The notes under the pieces are model-generated. The model worked only from the letters and a program-made list of their open reading frames with translations, was not told the DNA's origin and did no database searches. Below, one piece after another: positions 56,494-64,000 of a stretch of 64,000 bases of DNA. The position numbers and the translations under genes were made by a program. The DNA comes from Bosea sp. 29B (GTDB taxonomy: Bacteria; Pseudomonadota; Alphaproteobacteria; Rhizobiales; Beijerinckiaceae): contig NZ_LR733817.1 of assembly GCF_902506165.1 (NCBI RefSeq), forward strand, positions 6,141,978 through 6,205,977, given 5' to 3'. Position 1 is the first letter of the stretch. The number at the start of each line of letters is the position of its first letter.

Positions 56494-58032
56494 TCAGCTC
56501 ATCGTCACCGCGACGAAGCGGACCTCGCCCTGGGCGTTCGAGACCAGCAGCAGGGCCGACTTCTTGCCCTCCTTCTTGAGGGCGTCGAGCCGCTTGGTGA
56601 CGTCCTCCGGCGAGTTCACCGGCTCCTGGCCAACCTCGACCACCAGCTCGCCGACGAGAATACGCTTGTCGGCGGCGTTGGAGTTGGCATCGACCTTGGT
56701 GATGACGACGCCCTTCAGCCCGTCCTTGATCGAGTAGCGCTTGCGCAGATCATCGTTCTGCGCCGAGAACTCCAGGCCGAGCGCCGAGGCGGTCACCGGT
56801 TTGGCCGCCTCGCCCGCGGGCTTGTTGGCCGAAGCCTGCTGGACCTTCTCGCCATCCTCGAGCCGGGCGAGCTTGACCGTCTTGTTCAGTTCCTTGCCCT
56901 TGCGCATCACCTGGATCGGCACGTCCTTGCCGACCGCAGTGCTGGCGACGATGCGCGGCAGCTCGCGCGAGTCCTTGACGTCCTTGCCGTCGAACTTGAC
57001 GATCACGTCGCCGACTTCGAGGCCGGCGGGCTTGGCCGGGCCCTTCTCGTCGATGCCGGCGATCAGCGCGCCGCGGGCGGTGCCGAGGCCGAGCGCCTCG
57101 GCGGCAGCGTCATCGACGTTCTGGATGCGCACGCCGAGCCAGCCGCGGCGGGTCTCGCCGAACTCGCGCAGCTGATCGACGATGTTGGTCGCCAGCGAGG
57201 ACGGCACGGCAAAGCCGATGCCGACCGAGCCGCCGGTCGGCGACAGGATCGCGGTGTTGATGCCGATCACCTCGCCGGCCATGTTGAACAGCGGGCCGCC
57301 GGAATTGCCCTTGTTGATGGCCGCGTCGGTCTGGATATAGGTGTCGTAAGGCCCCTGGTTGATGTCGCGGTTGCGGGCCGAGACGATGCCCGACGAGACC
57401 GAGCCACCGAGGCCGAACGGGTTGCCGATCGCCATCACGGGATCGCCGATCCGCATCTTGTCGGAATCGCCGAACTTGACGAAGGGCAGCGGCTTGTCGT
57501 GCTTCACGCGCAGCAGCGCGAGGTCGACCTTAGTGTCCTTGCCGATGACCTCGGCCTTGAGGCGCAGGCCGTCGCTGAACACCACGGTGATCTCGTTGGC
57601 ATCGCCGATGACGTGGTTGTTGGTCACCACGAGGCCGGACGGGTCGACCACGAAGCCCGAACCCGCCGATTGCGAGCGGCGCTGCTGCGGCGGCTGGTTC
57701 TGGTTCTGGCCCTGCTCGCCGCCGCGGCCGCGGCGATTGAAGAATTCCTCGAACAGGTCGCCGAACGGGGTGTCGGGACCGAGCTGCGGCAGCTGCGGCA
57801 GGTTGCGGCCGCGCGTCTCGCTGGTCGTCACCGCCGCGATGTTGACCACGGCCGGCATCACCCGCTCGGCGAGATCGGCCAGCGAGATGGTGGTGCCGTG
57901 GGCCTGCGGCGAGGCCTGGACGTTGCCAGGCGCCGGCGTCGCCTGGGCGAAGGCGGGCACCGTCGCGAACGCCATGCCGGCAACTGTCGCGATACGCGCC
58001 AGGCGGTAGGCGTGGGAATGTGTGAATGCCAT
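56494..58032 (-). CDS. degP: Do family periplasmic serine endopeptidase (DegP/HtrA)
   Basis: A 512-aa protease-chaperone. It has a signal peptide (I-A-T-V-A-G-M-A-F-A-T-V-P-A-F-A-Q), then the trypsin-like domain with His in N-N-H-V-I-G-D, Asp in V-D-L-A-L-L-R and Ser in G-N-S-G-G-P-L-F-N. Two PDZ domains follow (R-G-W-L-G-V-R-I starts the first, G-V-V-I-T-K-V is in the second). A Q/N/R-rich loop precedes the active site. The ATG at 58032 follows GAGGAC at a good spacing. It degrades misfolded envelope proteins and lies in the hfl cluster, as in relatives. Confidence 0.95.
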   Translation of the reverse strand: MAFTHSHAYRLARIATVAGMAFATVPAFAQATPAPGNVQASPQAHGTTISLADLAERVMPAVVNIAAVTTSETRGRNLPQLPQLGPDTPFGDLFEEFFNRRGRGGEQGQNQNQPPQQRRSQSAGSGFVVDPSGLVVTNNHVIGDANEITVVFSDGLRLKAEVIGKDTKVDLALLRVKHDKPLPFVKFGDSDKMRIGDPVMAIGNPFGLGGSVSSGIVSARNRDINQGPYDTYIQTDAAINKGNSGGPLFNMAGEVIGINTAILSPTGGSVGIGFAVPSSLATNIVDQLREFGETRRGWLGVRIQNVDDAAAEALGLGTARGALIAGIDEKGPAKPAGLEVGDVIVKFDGKDVKDSRELPRIVASTAVGKDVPIQVMRKGKELNKTVKLARLEDGEKVQQASANKPAGEAAKPVTASALGLEFSAQNDDLRKRYSIKDGLKGVVITKVDANSNAADKRILVGELVVEVGQEPVNSPEDVTKRLDALKKEGKKSALLLVSNAQGEVRFVAVTMS

Positions 58033-58294
58033 CGATGTCCTCATGATCATGATGATGTCGCGCCAAGAGACCGAGGTTGGCGGGGTCGCCTTGACGGCAT
58101 TGCAGCGCAGCCGGAATCCGAACGCAACTTAAGAACGCCAAAATACGGCGGAAGGGCGACGCAAGATTGCGTCATAATGCCGTGATCGCCGGAAAATGGC
58201 TCGGAGCCCCGGCAGAACCCGGGCGGCTCCCGTTTGAGGCCCTCAGAGCGCGTTCCGCTCGGCTCGCAGCGCAAGCCGAGCGATCCGGTTGCCG

Positions 58295-58480
58295 TCAGCT
58301 ACGCGCCAGCCAGACCAAGCCCACGCCGACGATCGCCGAGACGATGCCGATCAGGCGCATGCGGTCCGCCGGAGTCTCGGAGGCGCTGCGCAGCGCCTCC
58401 TTGGCGATCTCCGGTATCGACGCGAAAAGCAGTCCCTCGATGGCGAAGACCAGGCCGAGCGCCGCGAGGAAATCTGTCAT
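58295..58480 (-). CDS. DUF2065 family membrane protein
   Basis: A 61-aa protein with two helices (L-G-L-V-F-A-I-E-G-L-L-F-A and I-G-I-V-S-A-I-V-G-V-G-L-V-W) and the conserved I-E-G-L and R-M-R-L-I-G motifs of DUF2065 (YjeT). It sits between hflC and degP as in many alphaproteobacteria. Its role with the HflKC complex is suspected from conserved position only. Confidence 0.88.
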   Translation of the reverse strand: MTDFLAALGLVFAIEGLLFASIPEIAKEALRSASETPADRMRLIGIVSAIVGVGLVWLARS

Positions 58481-58503
58481 GCGCAGCGCTCGGTCCTAGA
58501 TCA

Positions 58504-58614
58504 CGATAATCTTGGATCGAACCGATCCAAGATTATCGAACGTGACCGATTCGAAGGGCTTAGAGCAAGACTTCTGCGAAAAACCGGTTTCCACTTTTTT
58601 TCGCGTCCTGCTCT
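58504..58614. repeat. pair of palindromes between hflC and the DUF2065 gene
   Basis: First comes a perfect 16-base inverted repeat, CGATAATCTTGGATCG (58504-58519) with CGATCCAAGATTATCG (58523-58538), separated by AAC. Second is a looser palindrome with arms AGAGCA (58562-58567) and TGCTCT (58609-58614) around GAAAAACCGGTTTCCACTTT, a pattern common between genes of Hyphomicrobiales. Both lie in the intergenic part of a probable operon. Confidence 0.7.
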
Positions 58615-58618
58615 GGGA

Positions 58619-59545
58619 TCAGGGCTTCGGGGCCGCCGGCGTCGCCGGGGCTGCATCGGTTGCCGCTCCGGCGCGCTTGCCGGACGGGTCGTTGAAGAAG
58701 CGGAAGAACGGCGAGTCGGGCGTCAGCAGCATGCGCGTATCGCCGGACTTCAGGCTCGCTTCGTAAGCCTGCATCGAACGGTAGAAGGCGAAGAACTCCG
58801 GATCCTTGCCGAAGCCCTCGGCGAAGATGCGGTTGCGCTCGCCCTCGCCCTGGCCGCGGATCTCGTCGGATTTCCGCTGCGCCTCGGCGACGATGATGAT
58901 CGCGTCGCGTTCGGCACGCGCCCGGATTTCCTGCGACTGCTGGCCGCCCAGCGCGCGCGCTTCCGCCGCCTCGCGCTGGCGCTCGGTCTGCATGCGCTGG
59001 AACACCGCCTGCGAGTTGGCAGCCGGCAGGTCGACCCGGCGCAGGCGGACGTCGACCACGGTCATGCCGAAGCGGCCTGCCTCGCGGTTCACGTCGTCGC
59101 GGATGCGGTTCATCAGCCGCGAGCGGTCGTTGCGCACCATCGAGGTGAACGTCGCCTCGGCCAGGACCGAGCGGACGTTACCGTTGACGATCGAGGCGAG
59201 CTGCGAATTGGCGCGCGGGATGTTGTTGACCGCCTGGAAGAAGCGCAGCGGATCGGAGATCCGGTAGCGCGTGAAGGCGTCGACCACGAGCCGCTTCTGG
59301 TCGGAAGCGATGATTTCCTGCGACGGCAGGTCGAGATCGAGGATGCGGTTGTCGAGGTAGGTGACCTGCTCGAACGGCGCCGGCAGCTTGAAATAGAGCC
59401 CCGGCTGGGTGACGACGCTGCGCACGGCGCCGAAGCGCAGCACGATCGCCGACTGGGTCTGCTGCACGACGAAGGTCGCGGCGTAGAAGACGACCGCGAC
59501 GATGGCGATGACCGCCAGCACGGCGACGCGGAGAAAACCGTTCAT
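58619..59545 (-). CDS. hflC: HflC, SPFH/band 7 protease modulator
   Basis: A 308-aa protein with an N-terminal membrane helix (V-A-V-L-A-V-I-A-I-V-A-V-V-F-Y-A, residues 7-22) and a periplasmic SPFH domain with a long helical end. With HflK it forms a cage around FtsH and modulates membrane protein quality control. The ATG at 59545 overlaps the hflK stop by four bases. Length and the V-V-Q-Q-T-Q-S-A-I-V-L-R-F-G motif fit HflC. Confidence 0.95.
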   Translation of the reverse strand: MNGFLRVAVLAVIAIVAVVFYAATFVVQQTQSAIVLRFGAVRSVVTQPGLYFKLPAPFEQVTYLDNRILDLDLPSQEIIASDQKRLVVDAFTRYRISDPLRFFQAVNNIPRANSQLASIVNGNVRSVLAEATFTSMVRNDRSRLMNRIRDDVNREAGRFGMTVVDVRLRRVDLPAANSQAVFQRMQTERQREAAEARALGGQQSQEIRARAERDAIIIVAEAQRKSDEIRGQGEGERNRIFAEGFGKDPEFFAFYRSMQAYEASLKSGDTRMLLTPDSPFFRFFNDPSGKRAGAATDAAPATPAAPKP

Positions 59546-60735
59546 CGCGTCGCTCCCTGCTGGGCCTGGCCCTGGTTCTGGCCAGCCGGCCGGCGCGGCT
59601 GATGCTGGCCGATCTCACCGAGGGGCAGATAGGGCACGACGCCGTTGCCGGTGCCGTTCTGGTCGAGGATCACCTTGTCCATGCCGCCGAAGACGCGCTC
59701 CATGGTTTCGAGGAAGAGACGCTCGCGCGTGACGGCGGGGGCGTTCTTGTATTGCTCATAGACCGAGTTGAACCGGCTGATCTGGCCGAGCGCCTCGTTG
59801 ACCGTCTGGTCCTTGAAGGCTTCGGCCGACTGCAGGAGCTGCGCGGCGCGGCCACGCGACTCGGGCACGACCTGGTTGGCATAGGTCTCGGCCTGGTTGC
59901 GCAGGCGCTCCTGGTCGGCACGCGCCGCCTGGACGTCGCGGAAGGCGTCGATGACCTGCTGCGGCGGGTCGACCTTCTGCAGCTGGACCAGCCGGATCTG
60001 CACGCCGGCCCGGTAGGTGTTCAGCGTGTCCTGCATCAGCTGGCGCACTTCGGTCTCGATCGCGGCGCGGTCGGTGGTCAGCACCGGCTGGATATTGCGC
60101 CGGCCGATCACCTCGCGCATCGCGCTCTCGGCCACGGCCTTCACCGTGCCCGGCGGATCCTGGATGTTGAAGACGAAGGCCTCGGGTGTGCCCGGATCGA
60201 TCTGCCACTGCACGATCACGTCGATGTCGACGATGTTCTCGTCGCCGGTCAGCATCAGGCTTTCCTCGGCGATGTCGGTCTGGCGCGAGGTGCGCGCCGA
60301 TTCGACGGTGCGGAAGCCGACCTCGGTGGTGATGACGTTGGTCACCTGCGGCTTGACCACGCTGCCGATCGGATAAGGCAGGTTGTAGTTCAGGCCCTGT
60401 CCCGTCTTGCCGACATATTTGCCGAAGATCAGGTTGAGGCCGACCTCGTTGGGCCGCACCGTGTAGACGCCGGTGGCGAGCCAGAGCAGCACAAGGCCGA
60501 GGCCGACGAGCAGGAGCCCGCGCCCGCCGAGATTGCCGCCCGGCATGAAGTTCTTCAGCCGATCCTGGCCGCGCCTGATGATCTCCTCGAGATCGGGCGG
60601 AGTGTTGCCGCCGGAAGGACCGCCGCCGCCCCAGGGACCGCCGCCATTGCCGCCGCCGCCGCGCTGGCCCCAGGGACCACCGCCACCGCCGCCGCCACTG
60701 CCGCCGCTTCCACCGCTCTGGTTACTCCAAGGCAT
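59542..60735 (-). CDS. hflK: HflK, SPFH/band 7 protease modulator
   Basis: A 397-aa protein. The first 60 residues are Gly/Pro-rich (several G-G-G and P-W-G repeats), then comes a membrane helix (L-L-L-V-G-L-G-L-V-L-L-W-L-A) and an SPFH domain beginning T-V-R-P-N-E-V-G-L. The Q-rich tail is typical. It is the first gene of hflK-hflC-DUF2065-degP. The Gly-rich N-terminus makes the DNA here very repetitive. Confidence 0.95.
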   Translation of the reverse strand: MPWSNQSGGSGGSGGGGGGGPWGQRGGGGNGGGPWGGGGPSGGNTPPDLEEIIRRGQDRLKNFMPGGNLGGRGLLLVGLGLVLLWLATGVYTVRPNEVGLNLIFGKYVGKTGQGLNYNLPYPIGSVVKPQVTNVITTEVGFRTVESARTSRQTDIAEESLMLTGDENIVDIDVIVQWQIDPGTPEAFVFNIQDPPGTVKAVAESAMREVIGRRNIQPVLTTDRAAIETEVRQLMQDTLNTYRAGVQIRLVQLQKVDPPQQVIDAFRDVQAARADQERLRNQAETYANQVVPESRGRAAQLLQSAEAFKDQTVNEALGQISRFNSVYEQYKNAPAVTRERLFLETMERVFGGMDKVILDQNGTGNGVVPYLPLGEIGQHQPRRPAGQNQGQAQQGATR

Positions 60736-60904
60736 GCCTCAGCCGTTCCTCATTCTTTGCTTCGACCGTGCATAGCTGAACGGTTGAACGCTGTCAGCGC
60801 CATCAGGCGCAATGCGCGTTGAATTGGGCATCGGCCACGGATTCGTCAACGACGCAAGCGCCTTTGGTCGTAGACCCTTCGTCGCAGTCCTCCCACCTGA
60901 GGGC

Positions 60905-61420
60905 TCAAGAGACCCGATCCAACGTCGCGAAAGCGAAGGAGAACTCGTCCTCCGGGCCTGCCGGATGCTCGCTGCGGGCGCTCTCGCGGAAGGCCGAGCG
61001 ATCGAAAACCGGGAAGACCGCATCGCCCTCCGGGCTGGCATGGACGAAGGTCAGCTCCAGCCGGTCCGCAAAGGGCAGCGCCTGCGCATAGACCTCGCCG
61101 CCGCCGGCGACAATGACGGCGCGCGCGCCCATCGCCTGTCCGAGCCGCTGCGCCGTCTCCAGCCCCTGGTCGAGCGTCGGCACGACGTAGACGCCGTCCG
61201 ATCCGAATTGCGGATCGCGCGACAGCACCACGGTCTGGCGCCCCGGCAAGGGCTTGCCAATCGACAGGAAGGTCTTGCGGCCCATGATGATCGGGCAGCC
61301 CATGGTCAGTTCGCGGAAGCGGCGCAGATCGGTCCGCAGCCGCCAGATCAGCTGGTTGTCGCGGCCGATCACGCCATTGTCGGCGATCGCGGCAATCAGG
61401 ACGACGGGAAGCTTGCCCAC
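60905..61420 (-). CDS. folA: dihydrofolate reductase
   Basis: A 171-aa enzyme that reduces dihydrofolate with NADPH. The motifs I-A-A-I-A-D-N-G-V-I-G near residues 9-19, L-I-W-R-L-R-T-D with the active-site Asp (about 31), and I-I-M-G-R-K-T-F are typical. It follows the GNAT gene by four bases and is the last gene of thyA-CPBP-GNAT-folA. Linking it to thyA makes sense because thymidylate synthesis consumes reduced folate. Confidence 0.95.
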   Translation of the reverse strand: MGKLPVVLIAAIADNGVIGRDNQLIWRLRTDLRRFRELTMGCPIIMGRKTFLSIGKPLPGRQTVVLSRDPQFGSDGVYVVPTLDQGLETAQRLGQAMGARAVIVAGGGEVYAQALPFADRLELTFVHASPEGDAVFPVFDRSAFRESARSEHPAGPEDEFSFAFATLDRVS

Positions 61421-61424
61421 GCGC

Positions 61425-61907
61425 TCAGCCCCCGGTCGCGAGCTTGCGCAGCGCCTCGCCGTCGACCCGCTTCACCGTCCACTCGCTCTGCGCCACCGCG
61501 CCGATCGAGCGGTAGAACACCCGCGAGGGCTCGTTCCAGTTCAGCACCCACCAGGCGAAGCGCGACAGCCCCTCGTCGACGCAGCGCCTGGCGAGGCGCA
61601 CCATCAGCGCCTTGCCGATGCCGCGGCCGCGCTGCTCGGGCCGGACATAGAGGTCCTCGAGCCAGATGCCGTGCCGGCCAGTGAAGGTCGAATAGGTGTA
61701 GAACCAGATCGCAAAGCCGGCGGGAGCGCCGTCCCATTCGGCGATGTCGCAGAATACCTTGGGCTCGGGCCCGAACAGGGCGGCGGCCATGTCGGCCTCG
61801 TTGGCCTCGACCTCGTGCAGCAGCTTCTCGTACTCGGCGAGCTCGCGCACGAAGGAAAGCACCAGGCCGGCTTCGTCGGGCCGGGCGGGACGGATGGAGA
61901 GAGTCAT
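61425..61907 (-). CDS. GNAT family N-acetyltransferase
   Basis: A 160-aa acetyltransferase. The acetyl-CoA loop R-P-E-Q-R-G-R-G-I-G-K-A-L is near residues 96-108, and the final W-V-L-N-W-N-E-P-S-R-V-F-Y-R block is the motif B region. The W-L-E-D-L-Y-V strand precedes the loop, as in diamine (spermidine-type) acetyltransferases. The start overlaps the CPBP gene stop (ATGA). The substrate is unknown; an amine is a fair guess. Confidence 0.93.
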   Translation of the reverse strand: MTLSIRPARPDEAGLVLSFVRELAEYEKLLHEVEANEADMAAALFGPEPKVFCDIAEWDGAPAGFAIWFYTYSTFTGRHGIWLEDLYVRPEQRGRGIGKALMVRLARRCVDEGLSRFAWWVLNWNEPSRVFYRSIGAVAQSEWTVKRVDGEALRKLATGG

Positions 61908-62553
61908 AGAAGGGTCCCCGCGGCGACGATCGCCAGGTTCATGCAGGCGTGAAGCACAATCGGCAAGCCAATGCCGCCAGAGTACTCGCGGGCGAAACCG
62001 AGAAATGCCCCAGCTGGCAGAACCGACACGACATGCAAGAGACCATTTTCGGCATGCAACAGGCCGAAAGCCAACGTCACGACCGCCAGAACTGGCCACG
62101 TAGAGAAGCGCTGGCGCAAGCGCGTGAACAGCAGTCCCCGGAACAACACTTCCTCGACGACCGGAGCCAGAAGGACCGCATTCAGAAATCCGAGCCAGCT
62201 GCGCTCCGAGCTGGACATCGCCTTGAGGTCCTCTATCGACCCCAGAAATCCTGAAACAGCCGCGATCGCCTCGGCAGCCAGGACGAGCAGGAGAACATCT
62301 GCGAACCAGATGACGGTGCGCCGATCTGTGGGCCATGACAGAGCCAATGACCCGCCCAATCCTCGCCCGTCCACGACCCAGGCCGCGAGCACGGTTCCAA
62401 TGCCCATGCTCAGGAAGAACGTTGTCTCACGAGCGTCGAAGCCAAAGGGCTTCCCGAGCGTGTTGGCCAGAATCGAAATCCCCGCCATCCCGGCATAGCC
62501 GAGCCCGACCGCAAACAGGACCTGCCCGAGAGCCGGAACGACGACGCGATGCA

Positions 62554-62554
<1 letters not shown>
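61904..62554 (-). CDS. CPBP family intramembrane metalloprotease
   Basis: A 216-aa membrane protein with about six helices and the CPBP (Rce1/abortive infection-like) motifs: E-E-V-L-F-R-G with the paired Glu, then H-A-E-N-G-L-L-H, and L-H-A-C-M-N-L-A in the last helix. These residues form the intramembrane active site. The start shares one base with the thyA stop (TGATG). Such proteins may process prenylated or other membrane peptides; the reason it sits in a folate operon is unclear. Confidence 0.88.
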
Positions 62555-63348
<794 letters not shown>

Positions 63349-63645
63349 TGAATCCGAATTCGAATCTGAAAAGCGCAAGATACTAGCGCCATCCGCGCCG
63401 GCGCGCTCCCCGCCCGCCGCAGCTCTCAACCGCTTTTCACGCAGCCCTCGCGGCCAAGTCTCACGGCATCGAAATAAATCGTGATCGCTCCAGATATTGC
63501 AATGGCGAAGGGGCGCCCCAATGTGAATGCCCGGTGAACAGAAGGGGCGCTTCGGGCCTGCGCTTGGAGCATCGGATGAAAGCGGCTTCCGGTTTCCGGA
63601 ACGATCCGATGCTGCATCAAAAGCCCGGCTGATGAGGATCGTATC
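63349..63645. other. 297-bp intergenic region
   Basis: The region lies between divergent genes and should hold the thyA operon promoter and that of the PepSY-like gene. A palindrome with arms AGCATCGGAT (63568-63577) and ATCCGATGCT (63604-63613) is present, with TTCCGGTTTCCGGAA inside. No gene was seen in it. Confidence 0.5.
63568..63613. repeat. palindromic element, GAGCATCGGAT type
   Basis: Exact 10-base arms AGCATCGGAT and ATCCGATGCT flank a centre with TTCCGGTTTCCGGAA. The layout resembles the AGAGCA...GAAAAACCGGTTTCC...TGCTCT element at 58562-58614 and probably belongs to the same broad repeat class. Confidence 0.6.
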
Positions 63646-63942
63646 ATGAGCAGACTATCCATGCTGGCCGCACTGCTTTTGGCAGTGGGCCTGGCAGGGC
63701 ATGCTTCGGCATCGGCATCGGCTGAAGCCAAGCCTCAAAATCCGGCAACCGCCACCGCGCCGAAGATCACGGAATCGCAGGCGCGCTCGATCGCCTTCCG
63801 CCATGGCCTCGTCCATATCGAGGAGATCGCCCTCTCCGATTGGCGCTGGGAGATCGCCGGGCGCGCCCAGGGCGGTGTCGAGGTGACGCTCGATCTCAAT
63901 GCCTATGATGGCTCGGTGGTCGGCGGCGCCGCAGCGCCCTGA
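63646..63942 (+). CDS. PepSY-like exported protein
   Basis: A 98-aa protein with a signal peptide ([18 protein letters not shown]), then a PepSY-like domain: [25 protein letters not shown] and [14 protein letters not shown]. PepSY domains often inhibit proteases or sit in the periplasm with unknown partners. GAGGATC precedes the ATG at 63646 and a terminator follows. It is a single gene. Confidence 0.8.
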   Translation: MSRLSMLAALLLAVGLAGHASASASAEAKPQNPATATAPKITESQARSIAFRHGLVHIEEIALSDWRWEIAGRAQGGVEVTLDLNAYDGSVVGGAAAP

Positions 63943-63971
63943 GCCCAGCTTGGCTCCTGAAACAACACGAA

Positions 63972-63997
63972 AGCCGCGGGCGTTTCCCGCGGCTTTT
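63972..63997 (+). terminator. rho-independent terminator of the PepSY-like gene
   Basis: The stem GCCGCGGG/CCCGCGGC (63973-63980 with 63986-63993) is followed by TTTT. It lies 30 bases after the stop codon. Confidence 0.9.
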
Positions 63998-64000
63998 GCT

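Noticed and set aside
58075..58135. Possible RpoH-type promoter for degP
   Set aside because: A CTTGCG and a CCGTATTT block are present, but the spacing (about 13 bases) is too short for the alphaproteobacterial consensus.
58047..58274. 75-residue minus-strand frame between the DUF2065 and degP genes
   Set aside because: It has no hydrophobic or conserved part, no ribosome-binding site, and occupies the region expected for the degP promoter.

Overview
The window is GC-rich chromosomal DNA (roughly two thirds G+C by eye) that reads as an alphaproteobacterium of the Hyphomicrobiales. A Bosea-like or Methylobacterium-like organism fits best; this is inferred from gene content, protein style and dispersed palindromic repeats, not from a database search. 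The cluster thyA-(CPBP)-(GNAT)-folA-hflK-hflC-DUF2065-degP, the run ilvI-...-ilvN-...-ilvC with a TetR gene, and the many LysR-linked ABC importers are typical of that order. No CRISPR array, rRNA, complete prophage or insertion sequence was seen. The only tRNA found is tRNA-Lys(CTT).

Layout. 1-1806: end of an OHCU decarboxylase gene, a VOC protein, an SDR and a 60-aa membrane protein. 1925-9371: a SNF2-type helicase coupled to a LysR gene, divergent from a peptide-type ABC importer (binding protein and two permeases, no ATPase in view) that ends in an M20 peptidase. 9332-13330: small hypotheticals, a 5'-truncated ftsK bounded by a hairpin and a tandem duplication, and an EEP-family phosphoesterase. 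13332-17465: a Ugp/Mal-type ABC importer transcribed into that phosphoesterase. 17841-19388: tRNA-Lys and a nucleobase permease. 19556-25510: a TPR protein, leuA with a leucine-rich leader peptide, a ComJ-like hypothetical, a YoaK-family protein and a lipoprotein. 25659-31351: a tightly packed operon pdxY-EEP-phzF-NUDIX-M3 peptidase. 31450-41784: NTF2-like, membrane, cupin and DUF3592 proteins, a nitrilase with a divergent LysR, SsuABC-type transporter parts, DedA and a ComEA-like protein. 41845-44046: small Cys-rich, DUF1127 and membrane proteins around an AraC regulator. 44236-54097: ilvC-tetR, DUF924, HAD, AraC, FAD monooxygenase, then ilvN-GST-racemase-ilvI behind an attenuator. 54166-58032: miaA, serB, a cupin and degP. 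58295-63942: DUF2065, hflCK, folA, GNAT, CPBP, thyA and a PepSY-like protein.

The most interesting signals are regulatory. leuA is preceded by a 16-aa leader peptide with six Leu codons. An 11-nt piece of the leader's coding RNA is exactly complementary to the leuA Shine-Dalgarno region, which predicts translational attenuation by leucine. ilvI is preceded by an 11-aa leader peptide (Leu-Ile-Ile-Val...Val) followed by mutually exclusive hairpins and a U-run terminator, which predicts classical transcription attenuation. Together with a palindrome in front of tetR-ilvC, this suggests that the branched-chain amino acid genes here are controlled by three different devices. Other points of note are the truncated ftsK with its 127-bp duplication, several families of palindromic intergenic repeats, and a set of small genes that are easily missed.
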